A DNA stretch of 64,000 bases from Rhynochetos jubatus (lineage: Eukaryota; Chordata; Aves; Eurypygiformes; Rhynochetidae), in contig CM050648.1 of assembly GCA_027574665.1 (NCBI GenBank), positions 62,022,863 through 62,086,862 on the forward strand. Reading direction: 5' to 3'. The translations under genes were made by a program, and so were the position numbers. Below are positions 35,281 through 48,300 of this stretch, piece by piece (position 1 is the stretch's first letter; every line of letters begins with the position of its first letter). Under the pieces are notes generated by a model. The model ran no database searches. It was not told where the DNA came from and saw only the letters and a list, made by a program, of their open reading frames with translations.

Positions 35281-38200
35281 GTATCACACGTGGTTCACAC
35301 AGCCAGACCCTGTCTTTAACGGTACAAGACACACTGATGCCATGTCTTTCCTTACTTGAGTCTTTGTACGGCTATGTAAATCAGTTGCCTTACATAGGAG
35401 GCCACTGTATTAATGCCTGAAGTTATCTGGGGTGTTTTTCTTGTTCTGCATACATGGAAGCTTTACTTTTAAGAGACTGGAATTGAAATATTCTAAATGA
35501 GGTTGAATTGATTGCATTACACGTTGAGACAAATTGTTAATAGGTATTAGGGTTGTAAATTCTCCAAGAAGATAACTATAAATACAGAGACCTTCCTTGA
35601 CTATTATTTACATCAGGAAGTTGTTACCAGGTGAAAACTTTTCTCAACTTCTAGTTTAAAATGTGTGTCCTGTCGTTTTAAGAAAAATATATTAAACTCC
35701 AGCATTTTTAGTACACATTTCCTGTAAAATGCAAACTATTTCTTTCCAAGAGTTGGGCTCATGGAAAAATGATCGGTTGTCTTCAAAGTCTTAGCATGAC
35801 AAAATTTAGTATAACTGGGTCAATAATGTTAAAATTAGCTTTGATTTCCATCTTTTGAATGACCTTTCATTCACAGTGTGCGTATGCAAATTTTCACAGA
35901 GGCCTTCATGGTTAAATGAATAGTATGCACTTCCACACAACAGTTTTTTAAATTACAGTTCAGATTACTCAGTGTTTTCTGCATCAGCTTTCTAAAATGG
36001 ATAACCTCAAGTTTAACTATTCTATTTTAAAACTGCCAAACATTATTAGTAAAGCAGAGAAGCAGTTCAAAAAGTAATTAATTCCAGGGCTTAGAGTAAA
36101 TTGCTATTTTAATTGAAAGAACACTAAATACTAATGTCCTGCTTCTTTGTACTTAGAACATGAAATTTAAAAAGTTTAAATCAGTTACATTTAATATATT
36201 TTAAATACAAGTTGAAATATATTAAAGGCATATGTCCTGTTCCTGCTATTTATAAACTGACTCGAAGAAAATAAAATGTTAGAGAGATCACATATCATAT
36301 TTCTTGATTATGCTATGCCATTTTTCTTATTGATTCTCTTCTAACTTCTGCTGAGTAGGAAAATCAACTGGCACATCATAGGTCTTTTTACCATATTCAT
36401 GTTGCATAAGATGCCAGATCTCAGTTGTGAAGTTATGACAATTGCCACCTATAGGTCCACAGAAGATGTGAGGTCCACAACACTTCTCATCTGAAGCTGT
36501 GGAGTAGTGCTTTCTATACTTTGTAAATTTACAGCTTCTCCAGGTGGTCAAAAATTTAGGTTATACGCAAGGAAGGCAGGCTGCATGTGAAGAAACACGA
36601 GTTTTGGGTAGTTTGGTTTTTGCTACAACTTTACAGTCTTCTGTTTGGCAATACTCCCTCCTCCTGGAGCAGTGAAGGTCTCAGCAGGCATGTCTGCAGT
36701 GTGCCATGGAGCATAGAGCAGGGCTGCTCCCAAACTGACACTGATCCCACTTGCTGCCAAACAGGAATCTCCAACACGATGATCAATATGGCCTGAAGAA
36801 GCCTGAACTATAAGGCACCCGTGGGAAACATGTTTTGTTTTCTAGAAAAGGACTCTGTGTGTGCCACATGATTGGATCTGCACTGCTTGGGGCTAGCTCA
36901 GGTGTCTATGTATGAAGACCCTTTGCACAACACAGTTCTGCCTTATTACTGCCTGTTGCACTTACCTCAGCTTGCAGTTGAGCTGCAGTAATGCAATAAG
37001 CATCACCGCAAAACTTTCCATGTGGAGGAAATTCCAGCTTGTGCAAGAAGATTTAAAAGGTCCATATTTTTGACAAGAACAGCAGACTAGGCTTCTCCTT
37101 CCCTCTCCATGTTACTTCACTTTCCCTATAATTTCTAATTTAATTGCTACTTTATGGCCAGCGCCCAGGGAAACTAAAAGATAATTCAAATTCTTGGGAG
37201 GAAGACACACACAATAGGCTTAATCTTCTAGTAAAAAAAACCCAAACCAAATGTTTGTTGCAGATTACAGGTCTAGTCTGTAAGAATGTCAGATAAAGTT
37301 TAAGAAACTGACACAAGGTTTTATCATCACTATGAAGCAAAGGACAGAAGAATACTCCCCTTTCTCCTCAGCTACAAGGTTCATCTCTTTCACCTTGTCT
37401 TTAACACATGTTTAAAGACTTGGACAGGAAACCTGCATCTGGAATCTGAGAAATCTTGGTTCAAGTTGGTTTTTTTTTTTCCTGATAGAGACTACAGATT
37501 TAATCTAGGGGTGCTGCATCCTAAGTAATTATCAAGATGTTGGCCATGACTTTTCGGTTTACTTTTTAAATTTTCCTAGAAAATTGAATGATGGACATAA
37601 GAATTTTTTCAAAAAAGACATTTGCTTGAAACTAGCTTATTGTTAAGTTTCTCTTCAACAAGTCACTATGTGTTTGTTTTGTTTTGTTTTTTTAAAAAAA
37701 CCCTTTTCCATCAAACTGCTATTATGAAAAAATCCCAACCCTTCCAAAACATAAAATTATATGCTTGCAAACTAGAAAAACCAAAGCAAAGCATTCCACT
37801 GCATACTCAAGATAATGAAATATCAAATACTCAAATGATGTTATTCGCATTAATTGGTGCAACAGAAAAACTCTGTTAGACAGTCCATGAGGCTTCTTCA
37901 TCTCAGGTGTCAGGTAGGAGCAGCTGCAGAATTAGAGACTGAAATTCCAAATGTAAGTAATAAATATCGCTACCAAGAACATTATTGAATTTAACCCTTG
38001 AATTTACATTACCAGCAGAAATACCCTGAGAGGGATGTTCAATCATCCATTCTCTGACCAGAGCACGAGTTTAATCATTCAATGATTTGGCCATTCACTG
38101 ATCTAGAATCAGTGAAACTTGCTTTGATGTACTGCACACTTGAGTAAATTTTCTTGGCCTACAGATAAAATTCTAAGTCATCATCTTTTTTATGGGAGAA

Positions 38201-39559
38201 AATTTTATCATTATTATCACAGCATTATTTGGGACAGAATTTTTTTAAAGCTACAATGTTGTCACATGACATGTTAATATTGGCCCAGTCTTGCTGATAT
38301 GAACACAAATCCTTGATGATATATCAAGGCTTATCTTGATATAAGTTTTTCAGCATTTTCAATTTTAATGTCCATTCTCACTTTCTTATACTTTTCTAAG
38401 ATTTATCAATTTGTGTATGCTTTTTCTGCCAAGTATCTGATTCTATCTTCACACTTTAGAAAAATGTCAAGAATGGTTGAGCTAGTTCTCAGTCTGATGT
38501 AAAAGAAAAATATCTACTAATTAATTCTTTGTCACTATGACAATTATTTCACTGAAAAGTTTATAGACACCTTATATTAAATAGAAGAATATGAATTTAA
38601 GTTAAATTTCTAATATCTCATACAAATAATAAAAGTAACAAAATCTACCCAAATTTTAACAAATCAGGAGACTGAGAAGCACATTAGGGCTGTCTTCCAC
38701 ACAGTAGGAAAGAAAGAGGAAAAAGAAAGAAGAAAAAGAGGAAAATGAAAAGACTAACACATAACTGAAAGTTTAGTTCTTCTAGATGGTGCTATTGCTT
38801 CGTTCTTGTGTAGAAAAATCTTTTTAGAAAAAAATAGATTGTGATAAATTAATTAGGGTCTATACTATTGTTATACGAACAAGGAATATTATTAGGATAC
38901 CAAATTATCTCACATATAGCATACCTAACTTCTGAATATATCTTATATTTATGTTTTCAGGTACTTTTTAAGGTAATTTGTGTTCTTATACCTTTTGTCA
39001 TAACTAAATTACGTTGCAGTAATTAACATTATTATTGGATTCCATCTTTAAAATGAATACCAAAGTGAGCCTTTGACCACACAAAACTTGCCTTTTTCCA
39101 TTGACAGTATTAAAAGTCTTGAAAGCCAGAAAAGACTCATACAACCCTCTGAGATCTGCATGTCCATGTTACTAATCAGATGACCTGCACGGTGATCAGA
39201 ATTGAAAGAGGTCTCCAAAGGTCAGAAAGGAAAGGGACTAAATCAGAGAAATGTTCTTTATAGAGGTATTTTGCATTTATTACCATTTATAGCATACTAA
39301 CCAATTCCTAACAACCAGAATGTGTTCCCTTCTGTTCAGATGCTTAATTTATTTATATGGATTTAAGAATAAAGGCTTCACTGGAAATAAATTTAGGGAT
39401 TCAGTAGTATAAGTGTTCAGAAAAGCTGTAGTCCAAAATCACTTACCTGGCAAAAGTCCCGGGAAGACAGCATCGGTGTCATTTATTCAAAACATTATAC
39501 ATCTCCTTTACTGCAGTCTGTAAGCATCTCAAAGCTTTTATTATATTTATTTTCAAATC
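35281..39559. other. Intergenic, no gene recognised
   Basis: AT-rich sequence without a clear transposon or exon. A Cys-rich minus-strand ORF at 36327-36551 (74 codons) matches no family I know. A purine tract covers 38699-38752. T and A runs occur near 37470 and 37690. Confidence 0.5.
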
Positions 39560-39800
39560 TTCATAGAATCATAAGAAAATAAAGCTGAGAGGGCCTTTAA
39601 GAGGTCACTGAATTCTCTGGCACAAGACAAGATGAACTACATCTTTGTCAGTCCTGATACATGTTTGTATAGCCAGCCCTGAAATTCTTTGGAAGGAGAC
39701 AACAAAGCCTCGATGGGCAATTTCTTTCCATGCTTCTGTAACCCCATTATTGCAGACAGATACGCTAATATCCAACCTGAATCTTTCTGGATGCAAACGC
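39560..39800 (-). mobile_element. Old CR1 LINE 3' fragment
   Basis: On the minus strand the 3' terminus reads as a decayed CR1 end. On the plus strand this is CATAGAATCATAAGAAAATA, then GAGAGGGCCTTTAAGAGGTC, the usual CR1 opening phrase in reverse orientation. The rest is too diverged to place in a subfamily. The right edge is uncertain. Confidence 0.6.
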
Positions 39801-41149
39801 AGCATACACTGACCAAATGCCACTGGCCAGCTGAGCGTGTTTAAACATCCAGAGCGTCTGGGCTCGTACTGCTCTGGGTGCAGTGGTGCTGCTCAGCTTG
39901 AGCTTACTCCTTCAACAAAGGAACTAGATTTTGCACTTTAACATCATGGTTGGTTTAGTCTTTGGCTCAGAGATCACAAAGCAGAGTACGAAATAAAGAT
40001 ATCCCAAAACATAAACTGAGGGCTTAACATTCATAGTCTCTCCCTCCAAACTACCTTCAGAGGAACTGTTTTCTAAACTACTGTCCCTGCAAGCTTATAT
40101 ATGGAATACTTTAAGTGATTTCTCACTAGTCTGTGGAAAGCCTTGCAGTTTTAGTTTAGTTACACCATTTATGGTATAGGATATAATATGACACCACATG
40201 CCTGAGACATTTGTGGTGCCAAGTATTCCTTCCTCATTTCCCTCCTGCCTGTTTAGTACAGCACAAGAGATGACACACCTTGCCTTGCCCATTTTGGTTG
40301 CTGCTTCGAAGCAGATATTGCTTCTCATAGCCCACTTCTGCATAAAGCCTTAATCAGCAAGAGAAAAGCTAAATTACAGTGCAAACACAAAGGTCCCTAT
40401 GCTTTATCCGCAGTGTATAATATTAAGGTACAATGTAGCACAAAGGCCTGTGACCAGATCATGCTTTCTGGAATATAAATAATTCCTAGAAAAATCCTAA
40501 GTTTTCTAATAAATCTCAGGAACAGTCAGATGAAGTTATTTGTGAAAATAATAAAGCAATAAACCTCATAAATCATACTAGTTCACTTTCAAAATATTAG
40601 GAAACTCACCTGCCATACAGAAAGGGAGAAATTACAGGTGATAAAATTTCAGAGATCATTCAAAAGTTAATTCAAGAGTGCTCCAAGAGTTATAGTCTGC
40701 TCATCCTTTTGTACGATGACTACTGCGTTACAAAATTTATACTGTCCTTAACGTTTCTTTGAAGTGCACTTTAAAAAATGGACCCAAATGAATCACTAAG
40801 TTGTCTTTATCCTTGCAAAATAAATTATTTCAGTTTAAAACATCCTATTGATTAAGTTTAATTTCCACAGTAGATCTGAACAGAATAAGCATATCACCTG
40901 TTTCATTTAACAAAATACTGTTTTTGGCAAAAACAGTCCACCACAAGCCACATTCACATTCTGCATTGTAAGATGACAATTCTAATAGGATTAGCATTGA
41001 ATTTCACACCACTTTCAGAATCAGAAATACATGATGTAGGGGAAAACAGAATGTGTTCATTTAGTTTCCATTGCTTCATAGTTTAATGAAAACGTGACAG
41101 GGCAGACATATAAGGCATATAGATATGGCATATATATGGTCTGTATCTG

Positions 41150-41192
<43 letters not shown>

Positions 41193-41369
41193 AATAAACC
41201 CGAAGTTTTATCAGAAAAAGAAGTAGATAAATTCTATGTATTTGTTTTTATCACACAGGAGGTGAGGATGTTCCCTCCCTGAAACTAATTTTTATGGGTA
41301 AATTAAAGTACTGTTTAAAGTGGAACAGGTGCTAGAGGAATGAAAGGTAGCAGTAGAAATGACAGCTGG
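39801..41369. other. Intergenic with TA microsatellite
   Basis: Nothing coding is recognised. A (TA)n run of about 36 bases occupies 41152-41187. Confidence 0.6.
41152..41187. repeat. (TA)n microsatellite
   Basis: A pure alternating TA tract of about 18 units. Likely length-polymorphic. Confidence 0.95.
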
Positions 41370-42370
41370 TGAAACAAAGCTGGATAATGGTCTGGATAAC
41401 TGTAGATCAGCCTGAGCTTCACAGTCAGAAAATGATAGAAACAAGAGGAAATCGTGACCTGAGGATAAATACTGCATGTCACAAAGTATCAACATAGTTT
41501 TTGTAGAAGAAAGCCATGTCTGATACATCCACCAGAGTTCTACTGAGACAGAAATAAGCTTGTGAGAAAATAAAAAGCAATTTGGTTAATAAATCATTCT
41601 TGGCTTTCTAGTATATTCTACATATCATTTCCTAAGTAAGTAAGATGTCAGAGATACCAGGTAAGATTTTCCCATGGTAAGAAACAAAACACAATAATAA
41701 ACGGCCAGTTTTCACAATTACACTGACTTCTCAGAGGAACCTTTTTGGGTCTGTTGTTAAATATGTTCACAAATAACTCTGAAAATTATATGAGCAGTGA
41801 TGTGATATACCTTGTCAATAATACTAAATGATGCAGCAGAGTCAAAGCTGAATGTGAAACACTAAAGAAGGACCTTACAGTATTTGTATGAAGCCTCAAG
41901 AAATTGGACATAAAGTGGCAGATTAACTCAAATGAGATAATACATGATAATTAATTTTTTTCAAAATCACCCAGTGACATACTCACAAAAACAGACTATT
42001 ATGAGGAATGGAAGAGCTCTTGAAGTTTTTGTAGGTACCTCTTAGGAAATATCAGATAGAATTTTCAGCAGGCAAAATGGAAAAATGAGTGTTACCTATG
42101 ATCAGGAATAGAAATAAGAATAGAACAGGCAAGTTGATTAGAGCTCACATTCTTACATGCTGCCTACAGTCCTGGTCATCCCATCTCAGAAAATTTACAT
42201 TAAAATGAAAAAATATGGATCAATAGTTAAGAAGTGTGTTGAGAGAAAAGGAGTAGCTTCTATAGGTCTGGAGAGAGACTACTGATAACAGATATGATGG
42301 AGGCCCCCCAGAATTATTAGTGACATGAAGTAGGTGAATTGGGAAAGCTGGAGGATAGATACCTTATTTC
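41370..42370 (+). mobile_element. Ancient CR1/L3-type LINE, reverse transcriptase region remnant
   Basis: Scattered but collinear phrases match the plus-strand order of amniote CR1/L3-like ORF2: GATAACTGTAGATCAGCCTG (RT lead-in), CAAAGTATCAACATAGTTTT, GGGTCTGTTGTTAAATATGT, CTAAATGATGCAGC...GTCAAAGC, TAAAGTGGCAGATTAA, CCTACAGTCCTGGTCATCCC followed by CATCTCAGAAAA, and GATATGATGGAGG. The frame is destroyed by indels and stops. It is much older than the CR1 copies at 30 kb and 62 kb. Edges are approximate. Confidence 0.62.
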
Positions 42371-45300
42371 TTTTTTTCTTTTAAGAACTGTCTCTTCATC
42401 TTTTGTTGATGGTGAGGGGCAGGACATTGAACAAGATTTTGGGGTTTTGCATTTATACATTTCACTAATCTTATTAACATGCTTTTCAGGCTCTGTTTCA
42501 AAGAAATGCATGTCAAAGTATTATTTGCATGCAATCTGTGTGATAAGTCAAAAAAGAGAGACAATTTTACCTGGAATTGGTCATATGACATGAATTGCTG
42601 GCTGAGTGCTAGTATGTGCTGGTACAGACCTCCATTGCACGAGGCTAGGTCTTTCAAAGCTAGTTGTTTCCCTGTTAGGCACCTAGTTAAACTGCCACAG
42701 AAGACCTGAAAGACTCTCTCTTTTTCCTCGGAATTCTCAAGCAGGTCACAACGGCATGGAGATATACAGATTCTCAAGCTCCAAAGGAGTCCTGCCAAGC
42801 AGTCTTCCTCTACCTTGGTGACCACAGAACTCTTGCAATATTTGAGGCTCCCTGAGGTGCTTGGAAGTCCCAAGGGCTCTTAGTCTTCCTAAGTGTCCTT
42901 GAATGAGATTAAGAGTCTGGAGTTTTCAGGTTTTTCCCACTCCAGAGGTGAGCAGAAAGGTCCTCTCTTGGCCAAATATACTTCCTGGGATTTCTGGAGT
43001 CCCTGATTTAACACTGAACAGCTACAGAGTCCAGAAATCTTGTCTTCCAGACTCAGCGTTAGTACACCAATAATGTGTCGCAGCCAGTGCTTATTCTGCA
43101 ATTTAGGTAAAAACCTGTAACTGGTTGCACAGCTTTAGTACTTCAAATATATACTCAGTTATTTGATCTGATTCATTTACATTCCCAGAGGCAAAATCTC
43201 AGCTTAAATTTAATCAATATAGGGATCAAAATCTTAATTCTACAACTCAGGTCTGCTACAGATTTCTGTGAAGTGTACAGAGAAGCCTTACCCAAACAAA
43301 CAAATCCCTCAAAACAACAGACCAAGACTCATTTTATGGGATGTTACAGAAAAGTTAGAAGCTTGGCTACAATAAAAGTCGCATTTTGATTCAAATATTT
43401 TCTCTGTTTCACAATCCTGAATAAAATAGAGCTTGTTTAATGTCTCTTTTCATAATGTCTCATTAAAAGGACATATTTAAAAGAAGAATGGAAATCACCT
43501 GCATTTTATGACTCAAAGTATAAAAGAAAAGAAATTAAATTCATTCAGAAGTTTTGCTGTTACTTAATCCACAACGTACTCTGCATTTATGTGTGTTTTG
43601 AATGAGTTATATTCCCAAAATCTTGCTATAACCACAGTATTCAGTACACTACTCTTAGCTATACATTAGGAAAATTCTGTTTAATTTTTTAGTTTCAAAA
43701 CCAGCCTCTCATCCTTTTTCACAGTCTGAATTTCCTTTCTTTTCTTTATTTGACATGGACGATAACTGGTATTCGTATTTCCCAGGGTGCTTAATTACAG
43801 TCTTAACTGGATTCTTCTTTTAAACTACTTTAAGTCTGAACACTGCAATTTGGAGAGGAACAAATGTTCTATTTGCATGATTGACTAAATGAAGAGACAA
43901 CAGAATAGAAACAAAAATAAAAGCATGATGAAGATGCCAGCTAGTAGGTCTATTTTGTTATGTGCCTTACAGATCTCATAGATGAAAGGGATTTTTTGCT
44001 CCATGGTGAATCTGACATTTTTGATAACTGCATTAATAAGGTTTGGTCATATTCCAGAATAAGTAGAACTCTTTCTTGATCATTTGTCACAACTTTGCTT
44101 TCATTCTCCTATAGCACAAGAGGAAGAGCATTCTCCCCTGAAAATCTAACATACCCATCCCATCTACCTCTCTTAAATATTCTTAAAGCATAATATGGTT
44201 GTGGACCACTTGATTTAAATTGCATGGCAAAGCTTGAAAAGTTGTAAATTCACAGGTAAAACAAACCCATTAAAAAAAGTATATGTGCCTCTGCATTGTA
44301 GTTGTATGTCATCAATTACAGGAGTACAGTGAGGGGTTTTTTATTATTAAATGGTGACATTTTTTACTTGAACAATATTTGTGATTAGATAAGTTAGATA
44401 TGTACTGATTGGTGCAAAATGTGTCTGTTACAGGATGTTTAAAAGAAAAGGAATCACTTGGAAAAATCTTACACTGGGTGAAATTTTAAAGAGCTGTGTA
44501 TAAACGGACCTCACACAATGCATTACGAATTATGAAGAACTTATTTTCAGCATTAACATAGCATTAAGCTATTTCAAAGACATCATAAGAGGAGAGCTTG
44601 AGTGAGGATGGACAATCGTTTATCACATGCACGCTAAACACATGGAAGTAAAAGATGGTTTTATCCTTCAAAGTGGCAGGATCCTGACATGCATCAAAAA
44701 GATCCAAAACACTTGACAATGCATATGAAGATAAACAGACATCAATAGCAGACTACCCATTTACCAAAATACAGAGGACTGTATGATCAGTTGACTCCAT
44801 GAAGAAAATACAGTGATAACCAAAGCACTTTGCAAAAATAAGACTTCAGTATCGCAGTCTTTTCCCTGTGGCTGCCTATACTGATGCTCTAGGGGAGGAA
44901 AATGGAGAAGGACGTTCTGACCATAAGAGAATGTAGATGATCACTTTATGCAAACTACAAAAAACCTGTTCCTCTGACCTTGAGGCAGTGAAAGGTGACT
45001 AATCAGTCTTCTCTGCTTAGACACCTACAGTCCACTGTCCTTGGGGCAAGGAATGTGTGGCAATTTATCTCTACATTCTTTAGTAGCTTGAAAAATGAGA
45101 TGATAAGACATATCTAGGTTTGCAACTAATGTTCATGTCTTCACAAAAGTGTCTTACATTGTCAGATATATTAACATAACATCAGAGTTTCAAGATCATC
45201 AGGGTATTCCATAATGTAAAAAAACTCTGTGCAGAAAATACCTTTCTGTTGGCAAAACATCCTTGAGCAGTATATTCCAGTATTTCTACAGGAAAGCCAT

Positions 45301-48300
45301 TGCAAAAAGAGAATGTTACTCTCCTAGGAGGTAATGAAAAGTCAGATAAGATTTAATTTAGCAATTACACCTGCAGACACTCATTTTGAAATCTTTCACA
45401 TGGTGTCAAATTCTGGTGGTGTCAAGAATAAGAAGGCAGTTTTGAATATATAGAAAAAGGTCATGTAGGAAAACAGACATTGCTAATGGTATAGTCACAT
45501 GTCTGGGGATATGAAAGTTTTGGTAGTGATTTATTTTTGAGGGAGCACATATTATACAGGCTGTTCAAGTACCAGTTCATGGGTAAATACTACTTACAAT
45601 GTTGTTAAAGGCAGCCTAATAATGGTGACATGAATGATAAAGTGATATTGCTAGAAGGTCCTTGGGCCCTTTTTTTGTTACAAGTTGAAAATAAGCAACT
45701 GCTTGAATTTCCATTGTCTTATGAACTACCAAGTGACTGCAGTAACACCCTGTAAAGCTGATATAGATCATTGCCTTAAGCTGCAAGATCTGTGAATAGA
45801 ACACAGCAGAAGATAATAATTGCATTCTTCTTGCTATTTATTTTTGGGTTTTGATTCAAAATAAAAAAGAAAACTGAATATTTTAAGTGTGTGTCTTTTA
45901 AGTTTAAAGGTTAGGGTGTTCACTTAGATGATGAGATTCAAAACAGTTTTTGGTCTACACTGAAAAATGTCACTCAAAATGTCTTATATCTGCAGGTCAG
46001 GACCTTGAGCAATGAGCCTGAGATAACATTTTCACCAACACAGGGAAACAATGCAATACAACAAAAAATGTTCTGACATAAGATGAGGACACAATTAGTT
46101 CTTTCTGAGCACACTTTTGTCTCAGAGGCTTCGCTGTGATCTATTTTTATCAAAAACTTTCAGAAGACCTCTGAAAGTTAGTCAGTGTATGTTTCCTAGC
46201 AAGAACTTCTCTCCCTTCAAATGCAGTAAAGCAAGAGTTCTCTATTATATGGTGTAACATTCCAGAGAGAAACAAGTCTGATCATATTTACTATTGTTAG
46301 GGGCTTATACCTCCATTCATTTCAATTTCAGTGAATCAGGACACTGAATTGTAAAAGTTTATAAATGAGATTTTCTAGGTGCCAAGAAACAGCTAAATAA
46401 TCTATTCATGTTCTCAAAATACTTTCTGAAACATTTAAGATCATATGAGTTCACAGCTAGAAAGTATCCTGCATGTGCAGTTGGTGGCACACCAAAGTCG
46501 ATCTCAAAAGTTCTCCCCAGGAGCTCAAGTTACCAAAAATTATCAACACACCCTGCTTGCATTACTCCATCCATCATAACTTGCATTTCACTTATATGTG
46601 AATTATTACCCACGCATGCAGTTCTATTTTGAAACACATTAAGAAATGACAGGTGGAAATATTAAGAGCTATCTTCTCCCTGATCTTCCAAATCAGCTTC
46701 ATGTTTCAGTTGCTAGACTCAGATTGGATGAATCTCTATAAATTAAAGCCAAGGAACAACTAAGGAGACCATTCTGTGTTTGCCAGCTGAATAATTGAAG
46801 TCTTAAGGGAAAATCAACATTAAATGAAGGCAGATGTAGATGTTTATCCTACCAAATAAACACATCCATAGAAATTGTCTAAAACTTTATGGCAGTTTTG
46901 CTGGTTGCAGAAGAGTATAAGGTTGTGCAGGTACTTGTCTTAAAGGACTAATACAAAATACTGAGCCATCTTACTTTCTCTGTCCAGTGACAGTCAGGAA
47001 GAATGAATGGGAATTATGACCAAGATAATGTGACAGTTAAAGCAGGTTTCTGAACTTACCAACAGGTCTTAAAAGCACAAGCAAAAAGGTGAATGAAGTG
47101 CTTAAATGAAAAACAGAACAAAAACATACAGAAAGCACACTAGCAAAAGTCTTTTCTTCACTTTTATTCTAATGTATACAGGTTATGTATTTTAAGCATC
47201 CTGTCCTTTTCTTCAAAATTACAAATATTTTGTGACCTTACTGACTCCCACTTAGGGATGATCAACTTATTCCTGAATGGTTTTAGAAAAGCAGTAGTGT
47301 CTTCCCATTAACAAATCCCTGTAGATTGCCCACATGAAAAGTAAGTCACAAATCATCAAACATTATATAAAGAATAAAGCATGCATTAAGGTTTTCAAGA
47401 GAGCATGCTTAAATGGACTAGTCAGACAAGTCTATTCCTTAAACTGTAGGAAAGCAGAAACTTCTTGTTTGGAAAGAGAAGTGAGAAAATTTGTCTCTGT
47501 GCTATGCGACACATGTTTCTAATATGTAGAGAAATCATCTGCCATGGACATTCAAAGTTCAATTACACAAATATACATTGAATTTATTGTTTAGTTTCAC
47601 TGCATTTTCAATGCATTGGTTTCAGCAGATTTTCAGTTAGTAAAAATGCAGTATCCTATTTCCAGCTGCATTGCAGTAACTGCAAAAATAATTCCATTAT
47701 ATTTTACAGGGTCACGTGAAATACACTGGAACTCCTTTAACTTCTGCTGTTCATGAACTCCTGTATAGTAGTTTTGGCATCTAAATGTCTTCCTCTCTCA
47801 TTTCATACTGACAGTAAGTGAGTCTGTCTCAATGATTCTACGTCTTTTGAGTTTTATATCATTAAGCTTTTTTTCGGTGCAAAGTGGAGGCCTTTTGCTG
47901 TAAAGATCTTACCACGTCTTGCCATAATCTGATTTCAGGAAAGGGATTTATCAAACTGATCAAAAATAAATCTAACAAAAAGACACATAGTGGCAGACAG
48001 TGTTTCAGCTGTTGTTGATCTTTTTTCTTCAGGCATTTGGCAGCAAGTGTAAACTTACTGTGGTATTTATTGTCTTGATTATTGCCGGCAAATCAAACTA
48101 AAATTTAAATATATCTCTGGCTTGTATTTACAAAAAATATTTGCTTATGTTTATTTTTCCCAATAATATTTTCATAATTATCCTGCCAGATTGTGGCACA
48201 TACTAAAGGAAGATTTTTTTGGTAGTATAATCACATGATACACAGTGTAAATTCTCCACAGTATCAGGCAGTAAAGTGCTCTTTTTTTTTAACATACTCT

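Noticed and set aside
42364-42873. 169-codon minus-strand ORF
   Set aside because: Overlaps the end of an ancient LINE, ends in a Lys-rich low-complexity tail and shows no domain. It has no family match that I can recall.
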